NCBI RefSeq assembly: GCF_018687715.1
Contig: NC_056760.1
Coordinates: forward strand, 11,768,001-11,832,000
Length of the DNA: 64,000 nt
Reading direction: 5' to 3'
DNA from: Carya illinoinensis
Lineage: Eukaryota; Streptophyta; Magnoliopsida; Fagales; Juglandaceae
The translations under genes and the position numbers were made by a program. The number at the start of each line of letters is the position of its first letter. Position 1 is the first letter of the stretch. Under the pieces are notes generated by a model, which saw nothing but the letters and a program-made list of their open reading frames with translations, had not been told where the DNA came from and made no database searches. Below are positions 24,111 to 34,787 of this stretch, in pieces.

Positions 24111-24147
24111 CGACCAACATTCATGAACCGCAGTTCACCCTCTCTCT

Positions 24148-24149
24148 GA

Positions 24150-24186
<37 letters not shown>
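24148..24186. repeat. (CT)n microsatellite
   Basis: About 38 bp of TC dinucleotides next to the end of the segmental repeat. Confidence 0.9.
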
Positions 24187-24188
<2 letters not shown>

Positions 24189-24189
24189 G

Positions 24190-25540
24190 ATGCCACAATG
24201 ACGTTGAGTTGATCAGTTTCTTGATATATATGGAGCCGATCATCGAATACATGATCAATCATGTCTTAATTAAAACTTCTTAATTGGATTTTTTAAATTA
24301 GTAGTAGTTTTCTAATTATGTCAGCATATATTTATATTAATTTAATTAGCATATTCTAAAAAATATAGTTTAGAATCTATTATTATTGACCACTAGAGGC
24401 TTTATTTATTCCAACAAATTTCTCTCTTTCTTCGTTACAGACTTCTTCAACCCTTGACAAATCGTTGCTCTTCTTCCCATCATCTTCCAACAATAAAATA
24501 ATATATTTTTTTAAATTATAAAAATCAAAAGTCAAAAGAAACTGATCTTCAAAATCAATTTCCTATTATCAAGGTGTCTATAAATTGTATAGCTGCCAGC
24601 TAATTATCAATACAAAACCTTTTCGAATGAAAATTAAAAAACGAAATCCCCATGTTAGCGATCTGCTGATTTAGTTATAGAAAGGACTGACGTAAAACGT
24701 ACTTACCTGGCAAGCTTCAACTAGACAGGACACGTGTGATATTGATATATAATCAGCTTTCGGAAAAAAAGAAATTGTCAACCTTTTATGTTGGCATATA
24801 ATATAAGGAAAAAACTGGTCTGCTGCCCGCTTGTACGGTTATAGTGTACCGCTGGGTTTTTATTCTATTTTTAATGGCAAAAGGCGAAAATAAAGTTGCA
24901 ATCCTCAACGGAATATCAAATCTCGAAAAAGAAAACCACATTTCTCAATTAATAATTACAACCTACTGTACAATTCTCAACCTCAATTAAAATAATAAAA
25001 GAAATGTGAACTAAAATAAACAAAAATCCCAAATCAAAATTAAAAAAAGAAAGGCGTATATTTTCTTTCAGAAAGAAACATATCCGATCGTCCAATGCAA
25101 AATGAAAAAATAAAAAGAAAAACAGATTTGCACAGAAAAAAGTTGAAATACTTTTAATTTCAAATAAGTTAAAAAGTACGTTTGACAAAAAAATCATTTT
25201 AAAAAGACTGTCAATGGACGAAAATATCCATATAACTTTAAGATAATTACAACTTTCAAACTTTCAAAGATATGATCATAATTTTAAAAAATTCAAATAA
25301 TCTTCATTTCTACTTCAAAAAATACTTTTTAAATTTATTTCCAAACAAACATAACATATTTGAAAATATTTTAAATATATGGTTACCAAATAGTAAATAA
25401 TTTTTTAATAGTAGAATTTATTATTTAAGTTATAAGTTATATTTTTTACTGCAATCCTAAACATGTACTAAACCTAACATCAAAACTTCTCCTAAAAATC
25501 AAATTCACAAAAAAAAAAAAGGAAACTACACGCATACAAC
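24190..25540. other. AT-rich intergenic, no gene recognised
   Basis: There is no coding signal. Short open frames are lysine/phenylalanine-rich translations of AT-rich DNA. No repeat boundary could be defined. Confidence 0.45.
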
Positions 25541-25559
25541 AAGTACAAAAATGAAGTGC

Positions 25560-27050
25560 ATCATCGACCATGGGATGAGAACAAAAAAAATAAAAAATTA
25601 CAACCCTTAAAACTGTATCAAAATTTCCACCCCAAAAAAACCAACTGCACCAAAAATAAGTCGTCCATCAACCACCACCACATTACCCCGAAAAAAAAAA
25701 ATCACAACCAGACATAACAAACACCAAAGCAAAATCCATGATCGACCACAAGATCAAAAGGGAAAACAAAAAAAATTACAATCGGTAAAGCAACATCCAA
25801 CACGTTAACTCCCCACAAACGATAACTAATGGCATAGAAAGACAATCCCAATCCATCCTCCCAAAAAAAAAAAAAAAAAAATCAGACCTTGCATGAACTG
25901 CAACGACATACACCAGGGGAAAAAAACCCACAACAACAACTAGGAGACAAAGAAGCAAAGGGTGGGTATGATGTGAACCCGCAGAATTGGAATCTCTTGA
26001 ATCTATAATTAAGTTAAAAATTGACCTAAGAAAGTCAAAATCAAGTCAATGGATGGAAGAATCTAGACCCGTTAAGGAACTCGTTTCAAAAACTTAGATT
26101 ATATTAAAATTTAGACTCGTTGAAGAACCTATCCAAAGAACCTAGATTACAAAGGAGGAACGTCACAAATATTGTGATTTACCTTTGATAAATTCAAAAG
26201 TTCAATGAAGAACAAAATGAGATAAACTCAACTCATAATAAATAAAATTCATCAAATTTCATAAAAGTTACATAAACTTATTAACTTCTTAATATGAGGT
26301 TACAAAGAGTATTTAAACCAAAACCTAATTAAAACTCTAATCAAAATAAATCATCATCTTCCAAAAATACTCCTGAGTGAATATGCGCGGCTACAGTGCT
26401 GCTACAGTAACTTTCTTGAAACCCTAGTTTAACAAAATAATTTATATATGGGCTAAGCATCCTCAAGCCTAATTATTCTATACTAATTCTTAGAACTAAT
26501 TAAAAACCAATTTAATAAAATAAATAAGTTCAAGACTGTCAATAACAATATGTCCAAGTCGTGTCTTTTATAGCGTATTACAAGATGAAAACTGGATCTC
26601 CTCCTCTCAAGTCCATTTTGAGTGTTGGACTCTTGCTACCTTCATTCCAAGTGAATTGCACTCATTCTTGCATAGTTTCCTTGACCTTCTTATCAGGGTC
26701 CTTTAAACCCCCTCCCCCCACCCCATGAAAAGGAAAAAATAGATCTTGTACCAACAACCACGCAAAACCAAAAAAAGGAAAACCCTACAACCTTGGATGA
26801 AAAACGAAAACAAAAAAAATTAAAATACCTAAACGAACAACATAAACCTCAATTCCATTATTTAAACTAAAAATTAAAAAAAAAAAACGGACCTTGCATT
26901 AGGCACAACAACATACACGGAGTGGGAAAAAAAACCTCACCAACACCCACAACACAAAGAAGCAATGTGCGGGTCCTCTAAACTCCCCTCCCCCTCCCCA
27001 AAAAAAGAAAAAAAAAAGTGAAAAAATATGTGTTGCTTCAAAGACCACGG
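25560..27050. repeat. Diverged A/C-rich repeat units split by a solo LTR
   Basis: Two related blocks, 25870-25968 and 26885-26985, share GACCTTGCAT-A-C-CAACGACATACAC, then GGGAAAAAAACC, CACAACA, AAAGAAGCAA and GGGTC. A second pair, 26696-26775 and 26977-27060, shares the CTCCCCTCC-CCACCCC plus poly-A stretch. Together they look like an old tandem array, interrupted at 25969-26695. Confidence 0.6.
25969..26695 (-). mobile_element. Probable solo LTR of a retrotransposon
   Basis: The 727-bp segment starts TGATGTGAACCC and ends ...CTTATCA (TG...CA). It is flanked by GGGTA (25964-25968) and GGGTC (26696-26700), a 4/5 match for a 5-bp target duplication. The related uninterrupted repeat at about 26970 reads GCGGGTCCTCTAAAC, the expected empty site. 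On the minus strand it has a TATA-like GCTATAAAAGAC near 26570 and a run toward TTTAAATACTCTTTG. No protein coding is seen. Confidence 0.65.
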
Positions 27051-27059
27051 CATACCCAA

Positions 27060-27700
27060 AACGGAAAAAAAGTTACAACCTTCAAACAATATCAGCATCG
27101 CAGTGCCTTATAAAAGAAACGCAAAGACCCATAACAAAATCGTAAGACAGAATGTAGGGAAGCAAAGGGGTTTAATTTTGGAAAAGCAACACGGAAGGCA
27201 ATATACATAGAGATAAAGAGAAAATAAAAAGGCTAAACGGTAGAGAAACCAGAGAAGAAAAAAGAAAATGAAAATTCAAAACGGTAAAGAAACCAAGAGA
27301 GAAGATGAAAGAGAACAGGCACAAAAAATGACAGAGAAGATAGAAAGGCAAAGATCCAAACAAACATAATATCTGACCCAACTGCACAAAAAGATAAATA
27401 GATCTCCAACTACATGAACACAAAGCTTTAGAAACTGAAGGCAAAAAAGAGACAACACAACACACAAGTGGGGAAAAATAGATGATGGAAAAATTATTGT
27501 AGATTACTGCAACTCAGTGATTGTCGCTTATATAATAGGTATAGATATAAAGTAGATAAGAAGGAATTGAAAAAACAAGGAAACTCTACAGATTAGTTAT
27601 ACATATGAGAAAGTTGAATAAAATATTAATATAATATATTTTTTTTAATTTTAAAAAATTAATTAATTTTTTATATTTTATTTGAGAGTTTGAAAAGATG
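27060..27700. other. A-rich region, no gene recognised
   Basis: Purine-rich plus strand; long minus-strand frames are low-complexity FSLF-type translations of it. No domain is seen. Confidence 0.4.
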
Positions 27701-27707
27701 AAAACTC

Positions 27708-27766
27708 TATATATAGTCAATTTTGTATACTTTTTTATATACTCCACTAATATGATTGATTGTTTT
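27708..27766. repeat. Half-copy of the CTACATACA palindromic MITE
   Basis: CTATATATAGTCAATTTTGTATAC..., then CTCCACTAATATGATTGATTG aligns with the left arm of the element at 29544. No right arm follows. Confidence 0.55.
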
Positions 27767-27967
27767 TCAAGTCTGAACCTTAAATAAGGAAAATTTACCA
27801 TATAGGTCCCATGAGGTTGAGCTCTTTCCAAACTAATACCCATGGTTTAAAAAAGTTTAAAACTAACCCCTAAGACTAGGTTTGTATTTAAAAAAAGTTC
27901 GCCCATACAACCTTTACTGAATCAATAACGGAAATATAATGTGACAAATCCACTACATCACATGGCA

Positions 27968-29500
27968 TTTTTCTTATTTTTTTATTTTTTTATAGGAAAT
28001 AGACTTCTATTTATTTATGAAAGAAGGAAGTTACAGCTACAATTGATAATTACAGGTAACAGGCCCTAATTACAAATCAACTACTTATCTGTTGTAAGCA
28101 CCCCCGCACACAAAATTCATTGTGCCGGATATTGTCTAACTTCAAAGTTCTCTAGTGACAAGACCGTTTTGAGATACGAGACTCAATAATAAAAGAAAGA
28201 TCCATCTCGACTTTTCTTGAGAAAACACATACCACCCCCACCTTCCCAAAGGAGGAGAGGGACTCAACACCCTCCTCCTCCTAAAGAGGAAAGGGACTAG
28301 TTTGCTATGGACAATAAAGTCTAATAGCCTATTTTTCTTTATTTTTAATATTCAAACTAAGACTAGAAATACTAAAAAACAATGGCTCTCCAACAGACTG
28401 TCCATGATGCACTTCTAAAACGCATGAGTGCCTGACAGGCCTCACCATCTCCTACAACAAACATGCACAAAGCATGCATGAGTGCTCGACAGATCCTCCA
28501 CCAAGCTCCACGTTCTTCTGCTCCCCTCCAGCCCAAGCGCACTTGTCCTCCATAGCAGGATTCAAGCACACCACCTTATGCCAAACCATAGGTCTGCAAT
28601 GGAAACATGGTTTGCACTCTGTTGAGTCCCCATCACCGCAGCCCTGAAGCCTTATTGTCACACAACCAAATGAAACTAATCCAACAGAGACTTGAAACAA
28701 ACCAAATGATAAAAAAAAAAAAAAAAAAAAAAACCTCGATAACCAACAACAAATCGAAGACAACCCAACGTACTAAATAACATGAAACACTAAAAAACCG
28801 ATAAACATGCAATGAAGCTGGCTCTAAATCGACTATCATCATGCACATTCCTCTATTCCCTAGCAAAACCCGTGAGTCAGACTTCACCCCATTCCTTTGT
28901 TTTCCTTGGCCAGCAATAGAGCAATCCATGTTCATCCTGGAAAGCACTTCTCCTTGGCCAACATACAGTCATCCACGCACGTCAGTATGCATCCACCTCC
29001 TATTTTGGCATATTGTCCACAGAAAGCATTTTAGCAAGAAACACACCACGACTCTTCATTTGCGCAGGAACATGCTGAGAGCACCACCACCACATCCCAG
29101 ACTCACTCCGAGACCTCCCACCTCCTTTGTAAAGACCACCAACTAAGCCATGACCCTCACCTTCATTGTATTAGGCTGCCCCACCCAACTACAGGTTTTT
29201 ATGTGATGGAAAACAACTCTCCACCTGCCTCGTGCATGAAGACCACCCCATTTAGCTGATTGGATTAGTATGGTGGAAGTCTCGGCTCAGTACATGGTAT
29301 AGGGCTATCAAGCCTCCATAACCACAGCCAACGACACTCACAAACACAAAAAGCTTGAGGATAACTAGAAAAAACAAAAGAGGAAGGAGGTGGGGAGGGA
29401 GGAGCCGAGGCTCCCACCTCCTCTCCCGTGGTGTTGCCCTGGTTTGTGTTTCAGAGAGATGTAGGAGCTTCTCTCTCTAAAATGGAGGAGTTTGGGAGCT
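27968..29500 (-). mobile_element. Probable LINE-derived sequence (minus strand), family unclear
   Basis: The plus-strand left end reads TTTTTTATTTTTTTATAGGAAATAG, then ACTTCTATTTATTTATGAAAG. Reversed, this resembles a plant LINE 3' tail with a poly-A-like terminus. The body (28350-29480) is richer in GC and carries minus-strand open frames of 65-104 codons (for example 28452-28763), but I recognise no RT or endonuclease motif. It could be an ORF1/5' region or another TE class. Confidence 0.4.
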
Positions 29501-29543
29501 TCACCTTTATGACATTTTTCCTATTAGATAAACCACATAAAAA

Positions 29544-29676
29544 TTCTATGTGCAGTCATTTTTGTAGACTCCTTTGTGCACCCCAATGATATGATTGGTT
29601 GTGTATTAAAAAAAATTAATCCAGCCAATCATATCAATAGAGTGCGCAAGGAGTACGCAAAAGTGACTGTATGTAG
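29544..29676. repeat. Palindromic MITE (CTACATACA family, copy 2)
   Basis: The left arm CTATGTGCAGTCATTTTTGT...AATGATATGATTGG pairs with the reverse complement of CCAATCATATCAATAGAG...CAAAAGTGACTGTATGTAG. The arms are about 53 bp, separated by about 25 bp of AT-rich spacer. It is non-coding. Confidence 0.82.
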
Positions 29677-29894
29677 CATTACTCTAAACCACAAGGGTAC
29701 TGCACGTCCATTTCAAATAAGATAATGATACCATGCTACTTTCTTATAACTCCTTTTACTACTCGATAATATATTTGAAATTTTTGATTTTTTATTATTT
29801 TTTTAACATTCTTCATCATTAAAAAAATTAACACCCCTCTACTGCATGTGCATATTTTTATTATTGTTATTATTAGCACGCTAGTGTAAGCCGC

Positions 29895-30095
29895 ATTTAG
29901 ATGTAGAAATGATTTCATCGTATCTTATTATTACAATTTTTTTAAATCTTCACATAAAATATAATAAACAATTCAACTTTTTTAAATCTCAAAACAATAA
30001 TAATATTAAAAAATAATATTCTAATAATATTTTATTCAACTTTTAATTTTCATCTAAAACCATTTCATCTCATTTCATAATCCAAACTACTCCTA
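29895..30095. repeat. MITE-like element, GATGAGATGAG-ended family (copy i)
   Basis: TTTCATCGTATCTTATTATTACAA, then TAAACAATTCAACTTTTTTAAATCTCAAAA, then CATTTCATCTCATTTCATAATCCAAAC. Same order as copy a. Confidence 0.65.
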
Positions 30096-30099
30096 AATA

Positions 30100-31600
30100 A
30101 GTTTTTTTAATTTAATTTTATTTTTTAAACATCTTTAATATTAGAAAATATTTTTATATTTATATATATAAACTCATTAATAATTATTTTCTTAACCATT
30201 AAAAAAATAGAAAAATAAAAATATATGAACACGTTTGATAGTCTTGTTTAAAAATCATACTATCCTTTTTCTAAAAAAAAAATTAAAAAAGTATTGTGAC
30301 CATGCACAAAATTAAATGTCATAAATTCTTTAGAAATTATAAAATGACATTAAGGTTGGGTTCCTTGACGGCACTCATTGCAGTTCATATTTAAACCGTC
30401 CACAACATCTAAACACACCATTTATATCATTTTGAATCCAATTCAAATTGAATTATTCGTGGGGACCATTCATGACAAACTTTAATGGCTCTTCCTCTCA
30501 ATTTTCCATCTCATGGAGCCCACATGGCTGGCACCATACTAGCAGACCACACTTTTAATTACTTTATGCAGTACCTTATTAATTTTCAATATTGGGGTTA
30601 TGACTGCAGGTAAGTTTTTACCAAAAAAATAAAAAAATTGTCTTTAGTGTCGATAATGAGAAGGAATGCTAGGTGAATAGTAGATTTTAATGATGAAATT
30701 TATTAATTTTACAACTTTTTATATATATCTAAACTTATTTTAAGTCGACTTCACAAAATTTACTCAATTATTTTAACTTATTATTATGTATAAAAAATTT
30801 AATTCAACTCAACTGGACATCCAACCGTAACGTAAATTAAACGAGCGTGCGCAAAACTGTGGATGCCTCATGGGAAAGAAAATTTGCTTTTGGAGTTTAA
30901 TGGACCGATCTCATGGGCTTACTTCGGCCTAATAATGGACTGTATAGTGAGATGTTGGGCTAATAAGAACGAGGAATCCAGGTCGGCCATCATCCTCTCC
31001 CGTTTGGTCAAAACTCTTCTTATAAAGTAACATACGTACGCTTCGAAGAAAACTCCTAGAAAGAGCTTTTGTTTTAAAAAAAAAAAAAAATTAAAGTAAA
31101 TGGTTGGAAAACAAGAAGAAGAACAAGCTGTCCTACAAGAACTTATGTCGTACGTAGTATGCCGTCCACTGTAAGCATGAAAACTTTATCAACTCGTTTT
31201 TTCCCTGTTTCTTCTGTTTTCAGACATACTTCACGGGCTTATATAGAAATCACATGTACAGGTTTGAATCGACCGTGATCCAAGATGACTATGTGGCATG
31301 CACCGCGTACCTATTCCACGCCACCATTAATATCATTTAAAACCTAAGTGCATCCTAAAAACTAAAAGGAACCCCAATTAAAGTACTTAAATCTATAGCT
31401 AATAAACTCCAAATTACCTGAAAAAAGATTATTTGTACTGACGATTTATTTGCGACGAGAATAAACTCATTTTAATAAAAAATAATCCTTTTCGTAACAT
31501 AAAACATATAACTGCTTAAAATAAATGTTTTTCTTATAGTTAATTAAATATTATAGATTCATATTTTCCAGCAATGTAATATCAAAGGCAATGTAAATTG
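30100..31600. other. AT-rich intergenic, no gene recognised
   Basis: No coding signal or defined repeat is seen. A 15-base poly-A run lies near 31077. Confidence 0.4.
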
Positions 31601-31639
31601 CATACATGCACCAGATGATATTGAGACTCTTGCTTCTTT

Positions 31640-32067
31640 GCGAGACTTACAGATGATCTATCATATGAGACTTTCACATGCATTTGGTACTTGAGCCTTG
31701 AGGGGGACTCTTTTGTGATCGTGGAGGCACTTTGTTCCAACCAAGAGCAGCAGTTAAGTTTTGGACTTTTGATACGAGAGATAAAACTTTTATTATCCTC
31801 CTCCATTCCATTAATGTTCTACATGTTGGTAGACAAGAAAATGATATGGCTCATCGCTTAGCACAACATATACATCATGTGAGTGATACTATTCAATAGT
31901 GGTATGAACCTCTTGATTTTATTTTGGTAGCATTATATAGTGGATGTTGCTGGTCTTCTTGTTATGTAATTTTCTTTGCTATTTATGTTTGAATTGGAAG
32001 ACTTTTTGTATCTACTGATTATATGAATGTCATATGTTATTTCTCAAAAAACAAAAAAACAAAAAAA
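31640..32067 (+). mobile_element. LINE RNase H-like fragment
   Basis: Pieces of the plant LINE RNase H (RVT_3) domain appear across frames: LEGDSFVIVEAL, a WTFDTRDK stretch, HVGRQENDMAHRLAQH and PLDFILVALY. The order matches the E-SD, GRxxNxxAHxLA and W/P-x-I-x-x-L elements of the family. Frameshifts break it. It ends in an A-rich tail (about 32040-32067), as expected for a 5'-truncated LINE insertion. It lies about 330 bp upstream of the first exon of copy 2. Confidence 0.7.
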
Positions 32068-32393
32068 CCGAAGCTAGCTAGCTGATTCTTGTTTCCTATG
32101 AGGATTATTGAAGTATCTTGCTAGGAAATTATCTAGTACAAAAATTCTAACTTAGGAAATATTTCCTCCTTAGGAAAGTCCCGAAAGGAGTCCGTCGGTA
32201 GATGTTGTGGTTGACGCAATCTCATGCAAATCTTTAATTCTTGACCAGGGAAACACACGCCGAAATTGCCCGGAATGCTCGATCTTAAAAAAACCATAAC
32301 ATCGTACGTACAAATAGTGGTCCCCACGCGGAATTGATCTAAGCATTTTCCTAGGTGCATATAAGGATTCATATGCAGATCTAGCAGCTAGCC

Positions 32394-33861
32394 ATGCGCA
32401 TTCAGTGCTCAAGCTTAATGATAAACATGTACGCAACCTCTGGCCATGAAGAGTCTGATCATGAACGTCAGATGATGGACATACAAACAGGTAACAACAG
32501 TACTACTACGCCAATAAAGCGTTGGCGCCGGGCTGTTTCGATCCTTCGGGAGCGAAATCTACTTGTATCAAAACCGGCGGCGTATAAATCAGCTGAGATG
32601 GGCTCTCTTAATGCACTCCATGGAGTCTCATCCTCGAATGACGAATTAGGAGCAGCAGCAACAGCAGCAGTAAGTTTCAAAATATGATTTTATGTCCCTT
32701 AGATTTGCGAGTAATTATTTGTAGCTAAATATGTAGCTGGAACTACGTACGTACAGCTGATCAATCGATATAAACGCTAAAGAAATGTTTTTTCTTATAC
32801 AAGAACTAATTATATATAATATATATTTATATACAAGTGAGAGATTTTATATAAAAATCTTATATTATATATTTTTATTTAATTAATGTGTAATTTATTA
32901 TTTATTATTTTATTTTAATATTTAAATATATGTATCTAAACAGAATAATAAAAATAACAAATAACTTATTGGATAGGTGGAGGCCATATTTAGCATAGTA
33001 GCAACGTCCGCTAGTTGTTTTGTATGTTTTTTTTTTACATATGTTTTTTTAATACTTTTAAATATTTATTTTAAAAAATATAATATTATTAAAAAAGACT
33101 TACTTAACCATTACGTAAAAAATAAATAAAAAAAGAGTCAACGATAGTGTCCAGCGAGAGCTACCAGCAAGCTCCGGCCCAAGCATTTCCCTTAGTATAA
33201 AGCTTCCTTGTTAGCATTTCACGTGTAATATAAGCCTCATGAGGGGAAAAAAAGAAAAGAAAAAGCATAGACCATAAGTAAAAACATTCATTTATAGGGG
33301 ATTCACTATAAGAAAATTAGACAGTTATTGCCATTTATTTTCTGTGAAAATGACTATATGCTGCTAAAATGAGACTGTTTTAACAATATATAATTATTTT
33401 TATAAAAAATAAGTGGCAATAACTATCAAGTTTTCTTGTAATAGTCGTGGACTAGTGGTTGTTACTGAAAGCGAACGACAGGTACACTTGGTTGTTATAG
33501 GGGATTAATGGAAGCAAAGCTAGCCCAACTGACCAAATCTGATTGTCTATATATTACAGATCACTACTTGAATTAAAAAATCTGTACACTTGAGATATAA
33601 TCAGTTAGAGCTAATTAGATTACATAAAACTTTTAAGTTAAATTGAACATCACCACATGATGGGGAATATTGATCAGTACTTGTACAACAGCTTCATGAC
33701 CACTAGTGGTCCGGTCATGCATTAAGATGATTATTGTTCAACATGGACTCTTGGAGACTGGTTAAAAGTAATGTTAGATATAATCTCTGGTTGCAAAGTT
33801 TTGTAAAAGTTTCTTTTTTTCTCTTTTTGTTGTGATCCACTTTAAAAAAAAAAAGAACACA

Positions 33862-33895
<34 letters not shown>

Positions 33896-34732
33896 TATAG
33901 ATATATATAAAAGAAGAAGAAGAAGATGTAACTAGGATTTGTCCCGGGTGGCTTCTTTATGCAAGATCCTAATTAAGATGATCATGAGTTAGTTCCTATC
34001 TTTTAAAATCACAACTCAATAATTTATATTGTACTCTGACAGACAAGGAAAACTACTTTATAACATGTAAAACTCATTTATTAGTTCAAAATTTGACGTT
34101 CCTTCCTAATGAAGTTCTAAAGTGTGAACATGAATGAGAAAAAGAAATTCCACAAGTCTCAAATAATGCCCATTAACTCAAACTAATAACATAATAAATA
34201 TTCCAATGTTCCCTTGTCATGTTCTTTGACACTTATTCAAAACTAGTACTCCACTTGTGACTCCCAAGCATTTATTCCTCACGCTCAATTAGTGATCTCA
34301 CTCTGGCTTCCTATTCCTATTTTTCAATTGACACTTTAAAATTATCTAAAAAATATTAGAGATAAGGGGTGAGTTTATTAACGATTCAGTAGGCGCGATC
34401 CTATACTAATACTTAGACATGAGCTATATATAAAATGCAAAAACTGGACTGTTATCAATACCGTTTAAATATTGCCAGAAATATATTATTTCAATGATTA
34501 TTCTATATATATATATATACACGTATAACGAGACATTCGTTGCAAGAATACTGATCAACATCATGCAAAAGCAAGCATAGAACTGAACTGACATTAATTA
34601 ACAGATTATTGATAGTAGTAAGTAGGTTATTATTGACAGTAGTAAGTACGTGTGTCTGTCGACTGTCCCTAGCTAGCTAACAAATGATATAGAGGATTCC
34701 TCGACCATTAATTAATCCACAAAAATTGATCT

Positions 34733-34787
<55 letters not shown>

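Noticed and set aside
27172..27467. Minus-strand hydrophobic frames suggesting a membrane protein
   Set aside because: They come from purine-rich low-complexity DNA; hydrophobicity follows from base composition.
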